Positions 1 through 12,061 of a stretch of DNA of 64,000 bases are shown one piece after another. The DNA comes from Pleodorina starrii. Taxonomy: Eukaryota > Chlorophyta > Chlorophyceae > Chlamydomonadales > Volvocaceae. Location: positions 6,609,001-6,673,000 of the forward strand of contig BRXU01000003.1 in assembly GCA_030267565.1 (NCBI GenBank), given 5' to 3'. Below the pieces are notes generated by a model, which was not told where the DNA came from, did no database searches, and was given only the letters and a program-made list of their open reading frames with translations. A program made the position numbers and the translations under genes. Every line of letters begins with the position of its first letter. Positions within the stretch are counted from its first letter, which is position 1.

Positions 1-826
1 AATGCGGTCACAAGTGCTGGAGCGTAGCGCGAAGGTGGTGGTTACAAGGAATGGATCATTGGCTAATGGGTACGTGCATGCCACGAGCTCGGAGGCACAG
101 GCTTCGCGTGGCTCCGACGCCACTGCGGGGTGAAGCAACCCTGACCGCGACCGGTAAGAGCCCCAGCTCCCCCTCGCGTCACCATTATTATGCAACGCGT
201 CGTGTTCACCGCTACATTCCCCTAAGCAGCGCCCGAGGGGGCCGAAATGAAAGGACTTGTGTCCTGCGACTGTTGCTGACGGGCTCCGCGACGCCATAGC
301 TGTGCCATCATGTCTCTAAATCACCGTTGCTGTAGACAATACTCACCTCGGCAGGCGCGACGCCACGCGGCATCGAGTTGCTGTGGGCCATTTGGAACTA
401 GTCACAACGGAACCGCAACCTAACACCTCGGGGGTATTAGTCTTCCAAACATTGCAGAGTACTGTGCCCTAGCACTTCAGTGGCTACCGGTAGTTTGATA
501 TAGCTTGGGTAACCCTGATTTCGAGGTCAAAGTCGGGCACGGAAAGCATGTTGGACACGGAAATTGTCAAAATACAGTCTTACGAAAATCATTTAGCTTC
601 CTGGATTATGGCGTGATGTTCCTAGCATCATTGGGCCAGGTCCAACTGGCAACTGCCGTTGGCGTACCTGTACGGATTGGGTTCAACCGGCTTGAGAGGT
701 GAGGAACGAGGAAGGACACCAAGGTGTATTGAGTGTCCAGCTGCATCGCGTCTGCAGGCTTGTCAACGGTCGGTACAGAGCACCTCCTGGAAATCCTACC
801 AACGAGAAGCACATACCGGTATAGAA
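1..826. other. Upstream intergenic region
   Basis: I see no exon chain that I can support here. The stretch lies upstream of the glutaredoxin gene and probably holds its promoter and 5' UTR. Short open frames exist but none matches a family, and no clear TATA box was found. Confidence 0.4.
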
Positions 827-1843
827 ATGCTGGGACGGCTAGCTGCGGGTGCGTTGTCGAGGACGAGGCAGGCAGGTAAGAGGTTCCAACGCTCCGAGCA
901 CTATTTGCCACCTGACGAGCGTCGCAGCTGGCAAGGCCTGTCCTTCGGAACACGCAGTTCCATCGCCTGTGTGGCTCCTTCAACGAAACCTGGCAACGGA
1001 CCCCGACTCGCACGACGACTTTAAGCCGAAATACGCAGCCCCGGCGGCAAACGGCAACGCGGGTGTGGAGGAGCAGATAAAGCAATCCATCGCTAACGAC
1101 AAGGTGCACGTCTTCATGAAGGTGCGTCAAGCGCGATGACCAGGGTTCAGAAGGCTGTCTAGTCGGGAGTGGCTGTGGAAAGCAAAGATGCCACGTCAGT
1201 GCCGGGATTCCGCCAGCCTGCCTGGTGGGGGCGATGGGATTGGCTGAAACCCAACCCCTCCCTTGCAAACCGCAGGGGACACCGGAGCAGCCACAGTGCG
1301 GCTTCAGCCGCATGGCCTGCGTCGTCCTGCAAGCATACGGTAAGTGCGCCTTTACACGGCCCTGCACGAGCACCTGTGTACCGCAGCGGAGGACCAGTAG
1401 GCACAGCCCTCACGCCCGTGTGTCGTCACGCAGGAGTCAAGTTCGGCGCCACGAACGTGCTGGCAGATCCCGCGATACGGGAGGGCATCAAGAAGTTCAC
1501 CAGCTGGCCCACGATCCCGCAGGTGCGGTAGATGAGCGAGGTCATGGCTAGATGCATTTGGGTCACCACCGAGCCCCCAGGAGCTGGGTTCGGCTGGGCC
1601 GCTGCCTCCCTCGCGCGGCGAGCCCCGGCCCGCGGGACTGGGGGCTCCTTGTATGCCGCGCGCACCAAGCAACTCCACGGGTCCGGTGGGGCCTCGCATC
1701 ATCTTCCTTGGCTTGGCCCCTTCGATCTGCGTTGGTTGAACCTGGATTACGGGATCACGAACTTACTGGCGGACGCGGACCCAGATGGTGGATCGGACAA
1801 CGTGGAAAACCGCACGACCGCACGGAACTCGATGTTGCGGTCG

Positions 1844-1881
<38 letters not shown>

Positions 1882-2035
1882 GCGTGACCGGCCTACCCAC
1901 TCTGCAACCTGTGCGCCGCAGGTGTTTGTGAACGGCGAATTCGTCGGCGGATGCGACATCCTCATGGGCATGCACGACAGCGGGGAGCTGGAGAAGATGC
2001 TGGAGCCCGTGCGGCAGGCACAAGGGGCCAAGTGA
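827..2035 (+). CDS. Mitochondrial monothiol glutaredoxin (GRXS15/GRX5-like)
   Basis: Proteins of this family bind a glutathione-ligated [2Fe-2S] cluster and pass it on in mitochondrial Fe-S assembly. The model has five exons: 827-875, 958-1121, 1276-1339, 1434-1522 and 1922-2035. All junctions are GT-AG and the phases chain without a break into 159 residues. The first 16 residues ([16 protein letters not shown]) are basic and hydrophobic, as expected for a mitochondrial targeting peptide. Next comes [10 protein letters not shown], close to the DPDTHEDFRP-type segment of plant GRXS15. The thioredoxin fold carries the active site PQCGFS (about residues 77-82), then WPTIPQVF and the glutathione-binding GGCD. 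The single CGFS cysteine marks the monothiol class. The last intron contains a GTT microsatellite. The start was chosen because it is the only nearby ATG whose exon ends at a GT in the phase required by exon 2. Family assignment is firm; mitochondrial location is inferred. Confidence 0.88.
1843..1882. repeat. (GTT)n microsatellite in glutaredoxin intron 4
   Basis: About thirteen uninterrupted GTT units lie inside the last intron of the glutaredoxin gene. They keep all frames open locally, so open frames here are not evidence of coding. Confidence 0.9.
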
Positions 2036-3595
2036 GCTGCTTGCTGGGCTGGCGGGGCGGTCAGATGGACGGACGGACGGACGTGGCTGGGCGGGCGAGC
2101 GGGCCTCTACTTGGCCTCCCGGGGGGCCACCTCGGCGGCGCAGTGCGCATGCGACGGCCATGCCGGGAGGCCAGGCGTTGGCGGAAAGCCGGCGACATGA
2201 GGGCGACATGAGGGTATGTGGGCTGCTGCCAGGAACCACGATAGGAGCTGTGCGGCATTGGAGCAATGGGGGGACGTTCGACCAGAGGTTCCACCCTGTC
2301 GCGGCAGGGAGGGAATGGGCGCTGTGCTGGGGCCCTTGGCAGGAACGGAAAGCCGGCGCTCAGGCTTCTGGGCTGAAAGCGAAGCGCCGCAGCCTTCGGG
2401 AGTGCGCTCGTCGGGTCAGGGCGCTACCCATTGCGGGGCTGCGCTGCGGCTGCGCAAAAGACCAGGCGCATGGCGAGGTTGTTGTGGTTTTGGGATGGCA
2501 CGAGACGCTTCGTCGCGGCAGGGGCAAATAGTTTCTACCGTCGCGTCGAGGGGTGTAGTTCCGTCAAGTGCGGGAGGCGACGTTCTGGGCTTGCGCCTGG
2601 GTGCTGCTGGCACCTCATGGCACCTTATGAACCTCGTGGCGCGAGCGGAGCGATTGAAGACGCCTTCATGTTGTCGTCCGGGTCCTGTGCGAAGGAGCTG
2701 GGCTGATGCAGGCAGTGAAAAACGAATGAGCGGCTCGGGCTGCTACATTATAATCCTGTGGCTGCCGTGCGCCTCTGTCGATGACTAAATGCACCGGCGC
2801 GTTGTTTTCTTAAGGTTTCCCGGAGCGCTATTAGCTGTTGGCCTTGAACCCCGACTTTGCGTGATGCCTTCAGGCCGGGGGATATGGTAGACAGGCAAGG
2901 ACCGGGCCGGCATCATTTACATGTGCGGCACGCAACGGCCAGAGCACGCCATCGGCCTCCTTGCTGCAGCGGCGGCATCGCAGCCGGTCAGCGCCGCCGC
3001 CTCTCCACCAGCGCTGTCAAGACGAACATGCTCCCCAGGGCCAGCACGGGCCAAAAGCGGCGCAACCTGGCACCACCGCAGCCGTCGTCATCCTCAGCGG
3101 CGTCGCCGCCGCCACTGGCTCCGCCAGCCCCCGTTGCCGACAGCGGCGGAGTCCTGCCGCTGCCGCTGCGGGCACCAGCCTGCGCGGTGGGGGTGGATAC
3201 GGGAATCAGGAAGCCTTGCAAACAATACGGTTCTGCCTTAGCCTGCTGGGTTGGGCGCTGGCGGGCCCCTGGCTTCAAACCCCTCGTCAATCTGCTACTG
3301 CGCCGGGCGCTGTGACTCCATATCCGCAGCCCGGAAGACGAACTCCGTACTCTTTCGCTCTGTATTCAACTATGAAACTACCATATAGAGTTCCAATCCT
3401 GGGAACTCCTTTGGAAGTTTGCCCCTTTCAAAGGAGCCCTGCTGGGCGTCAATGAGCCGGCGACGCGCCTGCCTGTCTCAAGGGTTCCAACGCCCAAGCA
3501 CGCCCTCAGCCGAGTCAAGGCCACGCCTCCGCCGCACGCTCTGTAAACCCCTGGACTGCCGCTGGCTACCTTCGCGCAACGAGGGAGGTGAGCGT
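2036..3595. other. Spacer between convergent genes
   Basis: This 1.56-kb stretch separates the glutaredoxin stop (plus strand) from the ANKZF1-like stop (minus strand). It should contain both 3' UTRs. On the minus strand a TGTAA motif (TTACA on plus, 2917-2921) lies about 675 bp past the ANKZF1-like stop and could be its poly(A) signal. No exon with recognisable protein content was found. Confidence 0.4.
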
Positions 3596-6500
3596 TCACC
3601 AGAGCTTCTGCTGCTGCGACGCCTGCGACAGGGCCCGCATGCGCGCCTCCGCCGCCGCAGCCATCATCTCCCGCCGCCGGGCCAGTTCCTCGGCGCTAGG
3701 CGGCGCCGCCGGCTGCTGCTGCTGCGGCGCCGACGCCGCCGCCGCGCCCTGTCCCCTCGCGGCCTTGCCCGCCTTGCCGCCGCCACCGCCGCCGCCACCC
3801 ACCTTGCCGCTGCCGCCGTAGCCGCCGGCGGCCGCCCTCCCAGACGACGCCGAGGCCTTCGACGAGGCATTCAGCCTGCGGGGAAGAGACCAAGGACAAG
3901 CACAAGAGTTGCCACAAACACACCCTGAAGAAGTGGCACACGGCAACTTGGGAGGTGGACAGCGCGCTAAAACTCTTTGGGCGCAGGCGGCCGGGCCGGG
4001 AGAGTGGCTGGCACGGGGTCAATGGCGTAGACTAGCGATACATGTGAACAAGGATGGAACATGGAGGCGCGGCCTTCCTCCACCGCTGCCGCCACGTCCG
4101 GTACCTTGCCGCGATGGCCGCCGCCTCCGCCGCCGCCTGCGCGATTTCGTCCTCCACAGCCGCCTTGCGAGCCGCTTCGGCCTCCGCCGCCGCGGCGCGC
4201 CGGCGCTCCTCCGCCGAGCCAGGCCCGCCAGGCCCGGCCTCACCCGCCTTTGCCGCCTTGCGCTCAGCGTCCTTTGCCTTGAGCTTGGCCTTGTGCGCCG
4301 CCTGCAGCGCAACGGCAATCCAGCGGCAGTGCAGCGCAGCGGCAGTGCAGCGCAGCGGCAGTGCAGCACAGCGGCGATTCAGCGGCAGTGCAGCGCAGCG
4401 GCAGTGCAGCGCAGCGGCAATCCAGCGAAAGGAGGCGGCCACCCGCGGTTACGGTATCTTAGGAAGCAAGCACTGCGATCTGCGAAGCGGCGACCTTCCA
4501 GATTGGGGCCAACCGACTGAAACCAACCAACCGTGCCTGTTTCAGGCCCTGCGGAGTGCTCATGTGGGCGTCGAACAGAGCCGAGGTTGACCCCGGCGGG
4601 ATCCGGCGCGGCATCAACTTCGCGAGCGTCAACGGTACGCGGAACACACCACTGAGAGGGCGACGCAGCACGCTGCGTTGCCGAGGTGCCGGCGAGTCCA
4701 CCAGCATGCCTTTGACGGCGTTGGTGGCGCCGTCCTCACACGCGTGCAGCCTCGCCCACGCTCAGACCGCCACCTCAAGAGACGCTCTCACCTACCTTCT
4801 TGGCCTGCTGCGCCGCCTCCATCTCCTCCGTCAGCGGCGAAGGTATCCCCGCGGCTGCGTAGTCCCACCTGGTGGGCCACCAAAACGGGGGAGAGAGAAA
4901 GACGTCCAACATAGGCAACTGGGGAAGGACGAGGGAGGCAGGCAGCAGGAAACCGGCCCACCCAGGCGCGGTTGACCGACTTGGGGGGCGATGCAGCCCC
5001 TTCCCTTCCCCTCCGGGCAGCAGTCACGACGACGGGCGACGACCCAAAAAAAGCAAACATCCACATGACCCAAACAAACGCCGACCCAAACCCAAACGAA
5101 CACCCAGTCACAAATGCACGCACTGGAAGCCCATCCCACCCCGCCTTGGCGCCCAGTCGAGGTCATGCCGTGGCTTGCGGGATGGACGAGCACACCCACT
5201 CCCGCCTTGCTTCGGTACAGTCACACACACGACGAGCCACCAGCCGGCCATGTCACTGGACTTCCTTCCTAGCCTTCCTAGGGTTTTAGGGTTTTAGTCG
5301 CAAAGTTGGCCCTCACTTGCCACCGTAACAGCCACACGCTTGCCTTGCCATTAGCCAGGAACAGGAACAGCTCAGCCTTGCGCCGTGCAGATGGCGTCAG
5401 CCCACCGCCCAGGCAACGACGATGACGACATCAACAATAGCAGCAACAGCAACAAATACAACAGCCCAGATCCCAAAGCCCACTGGGACCCACCTACCTG
5501 TCCGGCTGCTGCGCCATGAATCTCCGGAACGCGTCCCGCGTGTCCCTGTCCGCCGCCAGCGCGTAGGGCGTGCGGCCCTTGGCGTCACGCGAGCTGGGGT
5601 CGTGCCCCGATTCCAGCAGCCGCTGCACGCGCTGCGCGTCGCCGGCCTTGGCGGCCTTGTGGAGCGGCCCCTCCGCGGCGGCAGCCGATGACGACGACGG
5701 TGCCGCCGCCGCCGCTGCATCGGCCTGCTGCTGCTGCTCCGCTGGCCTCCCTGCCGGGCCGGCCGCGCCGTCCGCCACTTCCGCCGCGGCCGAGCTGCCG
5801 CCGCTTCCGCTATCGCCCGCCGGGACCGACAGCCCTAGCTGCGTGGCCGCGAGCGCCTCCGCGGCCGCGGCAGCTGCCGCCTCCGCCTCCTCCTGAGCAG
5901 GTGGGGACGGCAGCATCACGAATGGCCACGGCGGGGAGCAGTGGTTTTCCCCCTAACGTGACGCAACTGCCGCACCAGCCCGCCGGCCTTCGACTGGCTG
6001 GCTGATGGCTGGCTGGCTGATGGCTGGCTGGCTGGCTGCCTGCATCTGCTAGGGTGCCACACCCCTCGACCAAACCCACTTCACGGCTTGAGCCCATCCC
6101 AGCGCCCTCAGCGCTCAGGCTGGGTCCCAGCCCGTCCGGCCCGGCCCGGTCCATCTGAACCCCTTCACCCCTTCAACCAAGCCTTCATTCGCAAAGGGCC
6201 AAAGGGCCCCCGCCATCAAGCCAACAGCCGCCTTCTTATCCGACCCCGCCCACCCGCCCGCAAGCCCCCCTCCCCTCCCCACCTCCACCGCTGCCACCGT
6301 TTGCTGCGGCATCACCCACCCCCCACCCAACCACGCAACCAACCATACCCACCCACCTCCACATGCGCCGAGCGCTGCGCCTGCAGCAACTGCTCCACAC
6401 CGTCCGGCCGGAACACCGCCGTCAGCAGGCGCAGCACGCGCTTGGTTTCGGAGAAGGTGGGCCGGTGCGTCACGAAGGGCACGCGGCGCAGGCGCGGGTT

Positions 6501-9500
6501 GGAGGGCAGCAGCGTGGTCTGTCCCTCGCTGAACAGACTGCGCGCGTTGGAGGCGGGCGCTTGCACGAAGATGAGGTCGGCGGCGGCCACGTGAGGAGCC
6601 CAGCTGGTGAGGAGCTCCTGCACGTCACGCTCCAGGGCTTGCTGCGGGCAAAGGGGCCGGGGGCGCGGGGGTGAGGTGAAGTAAGGACGATGATGCGGTA
6701 CCGCGGCGGTGGGGAAGGGACCAGCAGCGAGGGCGGGGGCGGGGGCCGCGGGGGTTGGGGAACACAAACCGCAGCGATGCAGCGGAGAGCGGAGAACCCG
6801 CGAACCGCCCTACCTCCCGCCCACCTCCCGCACCCGCACCTCGTTGTATCGCCGCAGTCGGGAGCCAGCGGAGCGGGCGAATTTCCCCGTTGCATCCTTG
6901 CTGGACTGCTTGCCGCCCGCCTTAGCGCTGCAGAGGGCGGAAAGGCGGAGGCGGTTGGGGCGGGGGCGGGGAGGAGAGGCGGCGGCGGTCGCCGGGGGGC
7001 AAGGACAGCAGCAGCAGCAGCAGCAGCGGCAGCCCCGAATCCAGGGAGCGCGCCGGGAAGGGGGAGGGACGCAGGAAGGTCCAGTCCCAATGACGCAGTT
7101 CGTTCGATCCCTCCTCGATCCCTCCTCCCCCGAGGCAGCGAGGCCCCGCGTCCTCGGGGTGGTTTCGGCTGCTTTCTTACCTCGCGCTTCGCTCACTTTC
7201 CTCGCTCACTTCCCCCCACTCTCCCCGCTGCGCTTCGTCTTCCTTAAACTCCGAATCCCCTCCGCCTTCCTCCTCGGCCCCTCCCCGAGCACGTACCGGA
7301 CCACGTATCGGTGGAAGGTCTTGTGCGCGGTCACGTCAAAGCCCTCCAGCCCCTCGGGCTCCTGCTTGGCGCCACTGCCGGCGCGCGTTTCTCGTGCCTG
7401 GGGCAGGCCCACGGTAATCAGGACACCCATCGCAGCGAAGCGGGCCGGGCCACGAGGGGGGGGGGTTTGGTTGGCAGGGCAAGTCGGCCGCGGGCCGATG
7501 AGGGACCCTCCTCTCCCCGTCCGCCTCCTCCCTCCCTCCCTCCCTCCCACCTTGAACACCGTGGCCGCGAAGTGGCCCCCCCTCAGCAGCACCACCATCC
7601 AGGAGCCGCACCCCGCCCGCAGCCGCCGCAGCTCCCCAAGCAGCTCGCCGGGGGAGGAGGGCTGCCCCGCGGCCGCCTTGACGTGGTCCTGACGCAGCAG
7701 ACACCGCCACACCGCAAACAGCGAACCGTCTGCACACCACGGCACGAGTGAGCACGGCAACAAGCGGGTGAGCGAGGGAGGGAGGGAGGATGGGAGGGAG
7801 GGAGAGATGGAGAGAATCGGAGGCGGGAGGGAGGGTGGGACAACGAGCTAAGCGAAGGGTTCTACCCCAGAGCGTGTGGTGTGGTATGGTGTGGTGTGGT
7901 GTGGTGTGGTGTGGTGTGGTGTGATGTGGTGTGGTGTGGTGTGGTGTGGTGTGGTGTGGTCTGTGGTGTGGTCTGTGGTGTGGTCTGTGGTGTGGTGTGC
8001 GAGACGGGCGCAAGGGTTGCGCAGCGGTTGAGGCCCGCCAACCGCACGGCTGTCTGCGGCCGTTACCAGCCGCACGGCCTCCGGAAAGGGGCCAGCTTTC
8101 CACCCACGCAGCGCCCGGGCCCGCGCGGCGACGTGTGGAGTACGGCGCTGTTGTTGAGGCAGAGGCCGGAACCCCACCTGCAGCCTGGAAGGTCATCCGC
8201 GGGATGGCGGCGGCTGCCTGGGGCGCGGCGAGGCGCGGCGAGGTGCACGGGCAGAGGGGAGGGAGGAAAGGCGGTAAAATGCGGTAAAAGGGGCACAACA
8301 CAACCTGGTCACCGGTGATTGATCCATGGTTCAACCAAGCGATGCTTCCGATACCGCATCCTGGTAGCCTGATCCAGCGATCGGCCTAACGCGCAGCGCA
8401 AGGGGCCGGGAGCCGATACCCACCGTCTGCTGCTGGCCCTTGCGACGGCGACTGCCGGCATCCGCCGACCCCGGCTGCTGCAAATGCGCCTCCCCGCGGC
8501 CGCCCTCCTCGCCCTCCTCGTCCGGGTCCTCCTCCTCATCATCAGACGAGTCAGAGTCGGAGCCCGAGATCGACACCTGCGGACGAGGGAGGAGGCAGGA
8601 AAGCGTCGCAGGCGAGTCGGAGCTCCCCTGGGGACGGCTGAGGCGGCCACGCAGGTTTGCAGGTGGCGCTTTCCAGGAGGAAAAACGACCCCGATGGGAT
8701 TCGAACAGCGGTCCGGGCTCCGGCCGCGCTCCCAGCGCCAGCACCGCGTGTGGTGCACCTTTCCCAAGCCTTCTGGGAGCTACTGCCGGCGGCTTGCAGT
8801 GACAGACAGCCGGCGGGCTGGCGTCGGAAGAGACCCCTCGAGCCTCCCCCAAGCCCCTCGCCGCGCACCTCAGTGCCCTGCTCTAAGACACGCTCAAACT
8901 GCTCCTCGCTGACCGCGGGTTGCTTAGCCAGCCGGCGCTTGACGTTGTACCTGCGATGGCAGCAGTGGCACGGGCGCATGGATGAGGTCTGCGGCTTAAG
9001 CGCGCGCATCGGCGCTGCGACCCCTGTCCCTTTGACACGGCCGCTTGGTGGGGATGAGACCGGAAAAACGCAGCGAAGCAACTGAGGCGAGCCCTGCTTG
9101 TGCGGTGGATGGTCTAGGCCGCGTGATCAAGGCGGCAGGGGCCAAGAACCACCGGCATGCCCGGGTCGTGTGCAGGGGCGGGCGCTTCTCGTGGTGTGGG
9201 ATCCAAGGTCGAGTCCCCGTGCGTTAGCGCCCCTGGGGCCTGGAGTTGTGTGCCCCGCTCTCCACCTCACCGGTGCCAGTCCGTCTTGAAGTGCTCGCGC
9301 TGCTCCTGAGGGGATGAGAACCCCGCGCAACCCACGCCGATGCCGCAGGTGAGGCATGTGGCGCCGCTCTCCCGCCACACAGGCCTGCCGGCAGGGAGGA
9401 GCTGGGGGTTGTGAGCACGGGCCTCGCAGATGTGGGATGCAGGACAGAAATTATCGTGGATCTTGTGGTATCAGATCCAGGGGCTCGGATAGCTGAGAAC

Positions 9501-9667
9501 CTGCGGCGGGGAGCTCACCGGCCTGGCGATGGCGCAGATGCGGTGGAGGCTGCTGGCAGCTGCTGCACGGCCTGCGAGGAGGGGGCCACCTGAGCAGCCT
9601 CTCCAGGAACGTTGGCATTGTCAAAGAAATGTTGCGGCAATCCGAACAGATAGCCGACGATTGTCAT
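3596..9667 (-). CDS. Vms1/ANKZF1-type peptidyl-tRNA hydrolase
   Basis: Vms1/ANKZF1 releases nascent chains from peptidyl-tRNA on stalled 60S ribosomes and recruits Cdc48/p97 in ribosome-associated quality control. Twelve exons, in transcription order: 9519-9667, 9271-9384, 8869-8950, 8420-8576, 7551-7729, 7297-7397, 6840-6927, 6357-6641, 5498-5892, 4796-4868, 4105-4301, 3596-3875. Phases chain to 699 residues, close to the family's length. The order of parts matches the family: C2H2-like zinc finger (CLTCGIG to EHFKTDWHR, about 58-87); acidic Ser/Asp/Glu linker; VLRF1 domain (about 168-385) with AHKTFHRYVVR and AKAGGKQSSKD, whose Gln (about residue 268) fits the catalytic glutamine; an ankyrin segment (about 475-515); DYAAAGIPSPLTEEME; an Ala/Lys/Glu coiled coil; and a C-terminal VIM, REMMAAAAEAR (675-685), which fits Rx5AAx2R exactly. 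A further exon near 8073-8213 would also keep the frame, so the 8420/7729 junction is the weakest point. Confidence 0.88.
4310..4435. repeat. GCAGCGGCAGT-type tandem repeat in ANKZF1-like intron
   Basis: Several copies of a roughly 16-base unit built from CAGCGGCAGTGCAG, with variants, sit in the intron just upstream (in gene sense) of the exon at 4105-4301. They end a few bases from its acceptor site. Confidence 0.8.
7875..7998. repeat. (TGGTG)n minisatellite in ANKZF1-like intron
   Basis: A pentanucleotide TGGTG array of about 80 bases passes into a TGTGGTC-containing variant array. The whole tract lies within the intron between exons 8420-8576 and 7551-7729, where it makes long Thr/His or Val/Trp/Cys frames that are not genes. 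Confidence 0.9.
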
Positions 9668-10606
9668 TTTTTGCTATCGATTCTGAAAGCAGTTTCGGCT
9701 AACGGGGTTCATCTGCCGAGTGCAATGTCTATTGTAGTGAGGCCAAATGAACTGAAAGCGATGCACCTGCTGAATTCAGATTATTACAAGCGTCGAACGT
9801 GTAGACCTCGACGGTTTGCCGTACGCCATTTCTGCCGCGTCGTGTTGCGATGGTGCAAAGCATGCACAGCAGCAGTATCGTATGCGATATTTTGAGTGCC
9901 ATTGTGAAGTTGGCAATTGAGAGGGTGTTGCCAAGTGCATCGGAAGCTGCGAAGGTGCGAACCAACTACATCAACCCGACCAGGCAATCGCAAGCTCGCG
10001 ACAAGTCGTAGTAGTAGGTCTCGAGCGAAACTCACTTGCGCTTCAAGCTCGGATGCTGCTTAGTGCACGGCCGCTGCACAATTGGAGGTGTTGCATCCGT
10101 TCGGGCCCCGGCGCGAGCCAGGTGCGCTGCCGCTGAGGATAGGTACGCCCCGCGAGGTGATGCTCCCTCTCCCTGTACAAACCGGCATGCCATAAAGGCT
10201 CCCGTGCTGCAAATCGCCACTCCAGCTGTGCGGGTGCACGCGCGCGGGGGGGCGGTGCGCACGGCACGACCCGGGTAGCTCAGCTCAGCGGAGCCGCCCA
10301 GACCCGCCACACGCGATCAACACCCGTGTGCAGAACAACGAATCCCCCACAGAACGCGGAACGAGCGCACATGCTGCGCAATCCCCTGGTCGTTGCTGCG
10401 TGCGGTGCTGCCTCCGCGCACTGAACCGTACACCTCGCCCCGCGCACAGCATATGTGTGTGTGTGCGTGTTCCCAGCCGGCATGGCTTCTGGGCTGTACC
10501 CAGAAGCCGCTTCGTGGCCGCCAAGCAGCCTCCCAATGCGTGCCACAATGTGTTGGCGGCCGTGACTGGTCCCATCCGGGTGCACCATCTCAATTTCCAT
10601 CCGCAG
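9668..10606. other. Divergent promoter region and unresolved 5' exons
   Basis: This region lies between the ANKZF1-like start (minus) and the first supported exon of the next gene (plus). It should hold both promoters and the missing 5' exon or exons of the plus-strand gene. No ATG exon ends at a GT in the phase needed by the exon at 10607, so I leave the 5' end open. Confidence 0.4.
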
Positions 10607-11900
10607 GTCTGGCCTGCCGTGTGGCGACGCAGCTGCACGGCCGCAGCGCCCGAGGGGCAGCCTGCAGCACCGGCGGGCGTAGCCGGGGCGGTGGAGCCGC
10701 AGTGGAACGACATCGTCGAGTACCTGCTGCCGCGGCCACTGGCGGGCGCCAGGCTGGGCGTCGGACGGATCGACCGGGTGAGCGCTGGTCTGGGGGGCGG
10801 GGTGCACGCTGGCGTGGTCCACTCGACAGCGTATGTTGCGGTTTCGTGTTTCCGGAGTGGGCCCCGGACCCTCGGGGCACTGTCCGCGGTCCGGCTGGGG
10901 TCATAGCTACATCGGCCGCGGCGGGAGCTGCGACTGCAACCCGGCATCATATGGACCCCAGTCCTTGTGCGTTGCTGTCATGAGCTGCACAAACTAACGT
11001 GATTGTTGCTCCGTCGGACGGCGGATGCAGGTGGAGGATGGCCGGGTGACGCTGGCGCCTCTTGAGGAGGTGGGTGCCGCCGCGCGGGCGTGCCGCGAAG
11101 TCAACAGGGTGGGAGCAGACGAGCGGGGTCTTGGGTCGGTGCCTGGGGTAAAGAGAAAATATCGCAGCCGGTGTGCAGATGGGTAAGCGTCCGAGGAGCA
11201 GGGGCCAGGCCGCCGCCACTCAGGGGCCTTAAGCCCTCAACCGGCCTCAGGCGCACCCCCACGACTAAGCCCCACACATTCCTGCTTGACGGGTGCTCGC
11301 TGCCAAGCCGCCTTGCTTTGCTCAAGTCCACACCTGCAAGAGCTTTCGATCGGCCTGATTTTGGCCACGTGTGCATTGCGTCCCGAGGCCTCGGCCTCCA
11401 AAACCCGCGCACCTCCCCGCGTCCCTGTCGCCCGGCTCCTCCCGAACTCATAAAAGTGCTTCACAATTCGGGTGCACGAGACTATTTCGGTGTGGCAGCA
11501 ACGTTCGGTGCCTGTGCGTGGTTGCCCCAGGACGAGGAGGAGGTGTGGGTGGAGAGCCACGATGTAAGCGCGGTGGAGGTTCCAGAGGGGTCGGTCGTGC
11601 GGATCCTGTCGTACGACTTCTCCCAGCGCCAGGTGAGCCACATGGCCGAAGCACCCTCCGGTAGGGCGCCACGCGGTCAAGGGCCGCTCGCAAGGTCGTG
11701 AGCATTTACTGATCCAGCCTCCTGTATGTTCTTGTGTGTGCCCTTCTTTTCGTCCTCTGCACTCTGCGCTGCAGGACAAGGAGGGCAATCCCCATGGAGA
11801 GCACGCGCATGATGTGTACACGCTCCTGGACCACCCGTCTGCGGATGTGTATCGAGGGCCCCGGACCCTGACGGTCGTTGTCCGTCGCGCTGCTGCGTGA
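10607..11900 (+). CDS. Unrecognised protein, 3' exons only
   Basis: Four exons chain in phase 0: 10607-10777, 11031-11069, 11531-11632 and 11775-11900, ending in TGA. Each is flanked by a good AG acceptor and GT donor. They encode about 145 residues of a soluble, acidic C-terminal region containing WNDIVEYLLPRPL, LGVGRID, VEDGRVTLAPLEE, VPEGSVVRILSYDF and a final RTLTVVVRR. I do not recognise the family. The alternation of Val/Ile strands with Gly and Asp turns suggests a beta-rich domain. The 5' end is missing because no start exon in the right phase was found upstream. The gene is probably transcribed divergently from the ANKZF1-like gene. A TGTAA at 12098-12102, just inside the neighbouring transposon, could serve as its poly(A) signal; this is speculative. 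Confidence 0.55.
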
Positions 11901-12061
11901 GGGATGGGGGTCGGAGAGGGTCGGAGTCCTTCGCCGGATTTCAGTTGAGCGCAGAAACAGTTCACCGTATCTTGTCTGGATCCTGCTGACTATCGGAAGG
12001 CAGGTGCTTGGCGTGCAGCGACTTCAGTTACAGAAAGATTGAAGTGACGAGGTTCCCAGCC

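Noticed and set aside
5277..5300. Chromosome end
   Set aside because: Only two telomere-like units are present, inside an intron with genes continuing on both sides.
6709..7692. Long plus-strand frame opposite the ANKZF1-like gene
   Set aside because: The minus strand here carries VLRF1 exons with exact splice phases. The plus frame is a GC-rich shadow.
7336..8334. Thr/His-rich minus-strand frame
   Set aside because: It is produced by the TGGTG minisatellite in an intron and overlaps real exons in another frame.
9729..9965. Small minus-strand ORF with a signal-like N-terminus upstream of the ANKZF1-like start
   Set aside because: It lies in the presumed promoter, lacks supporting splice or family evidence, and could arise by chance.
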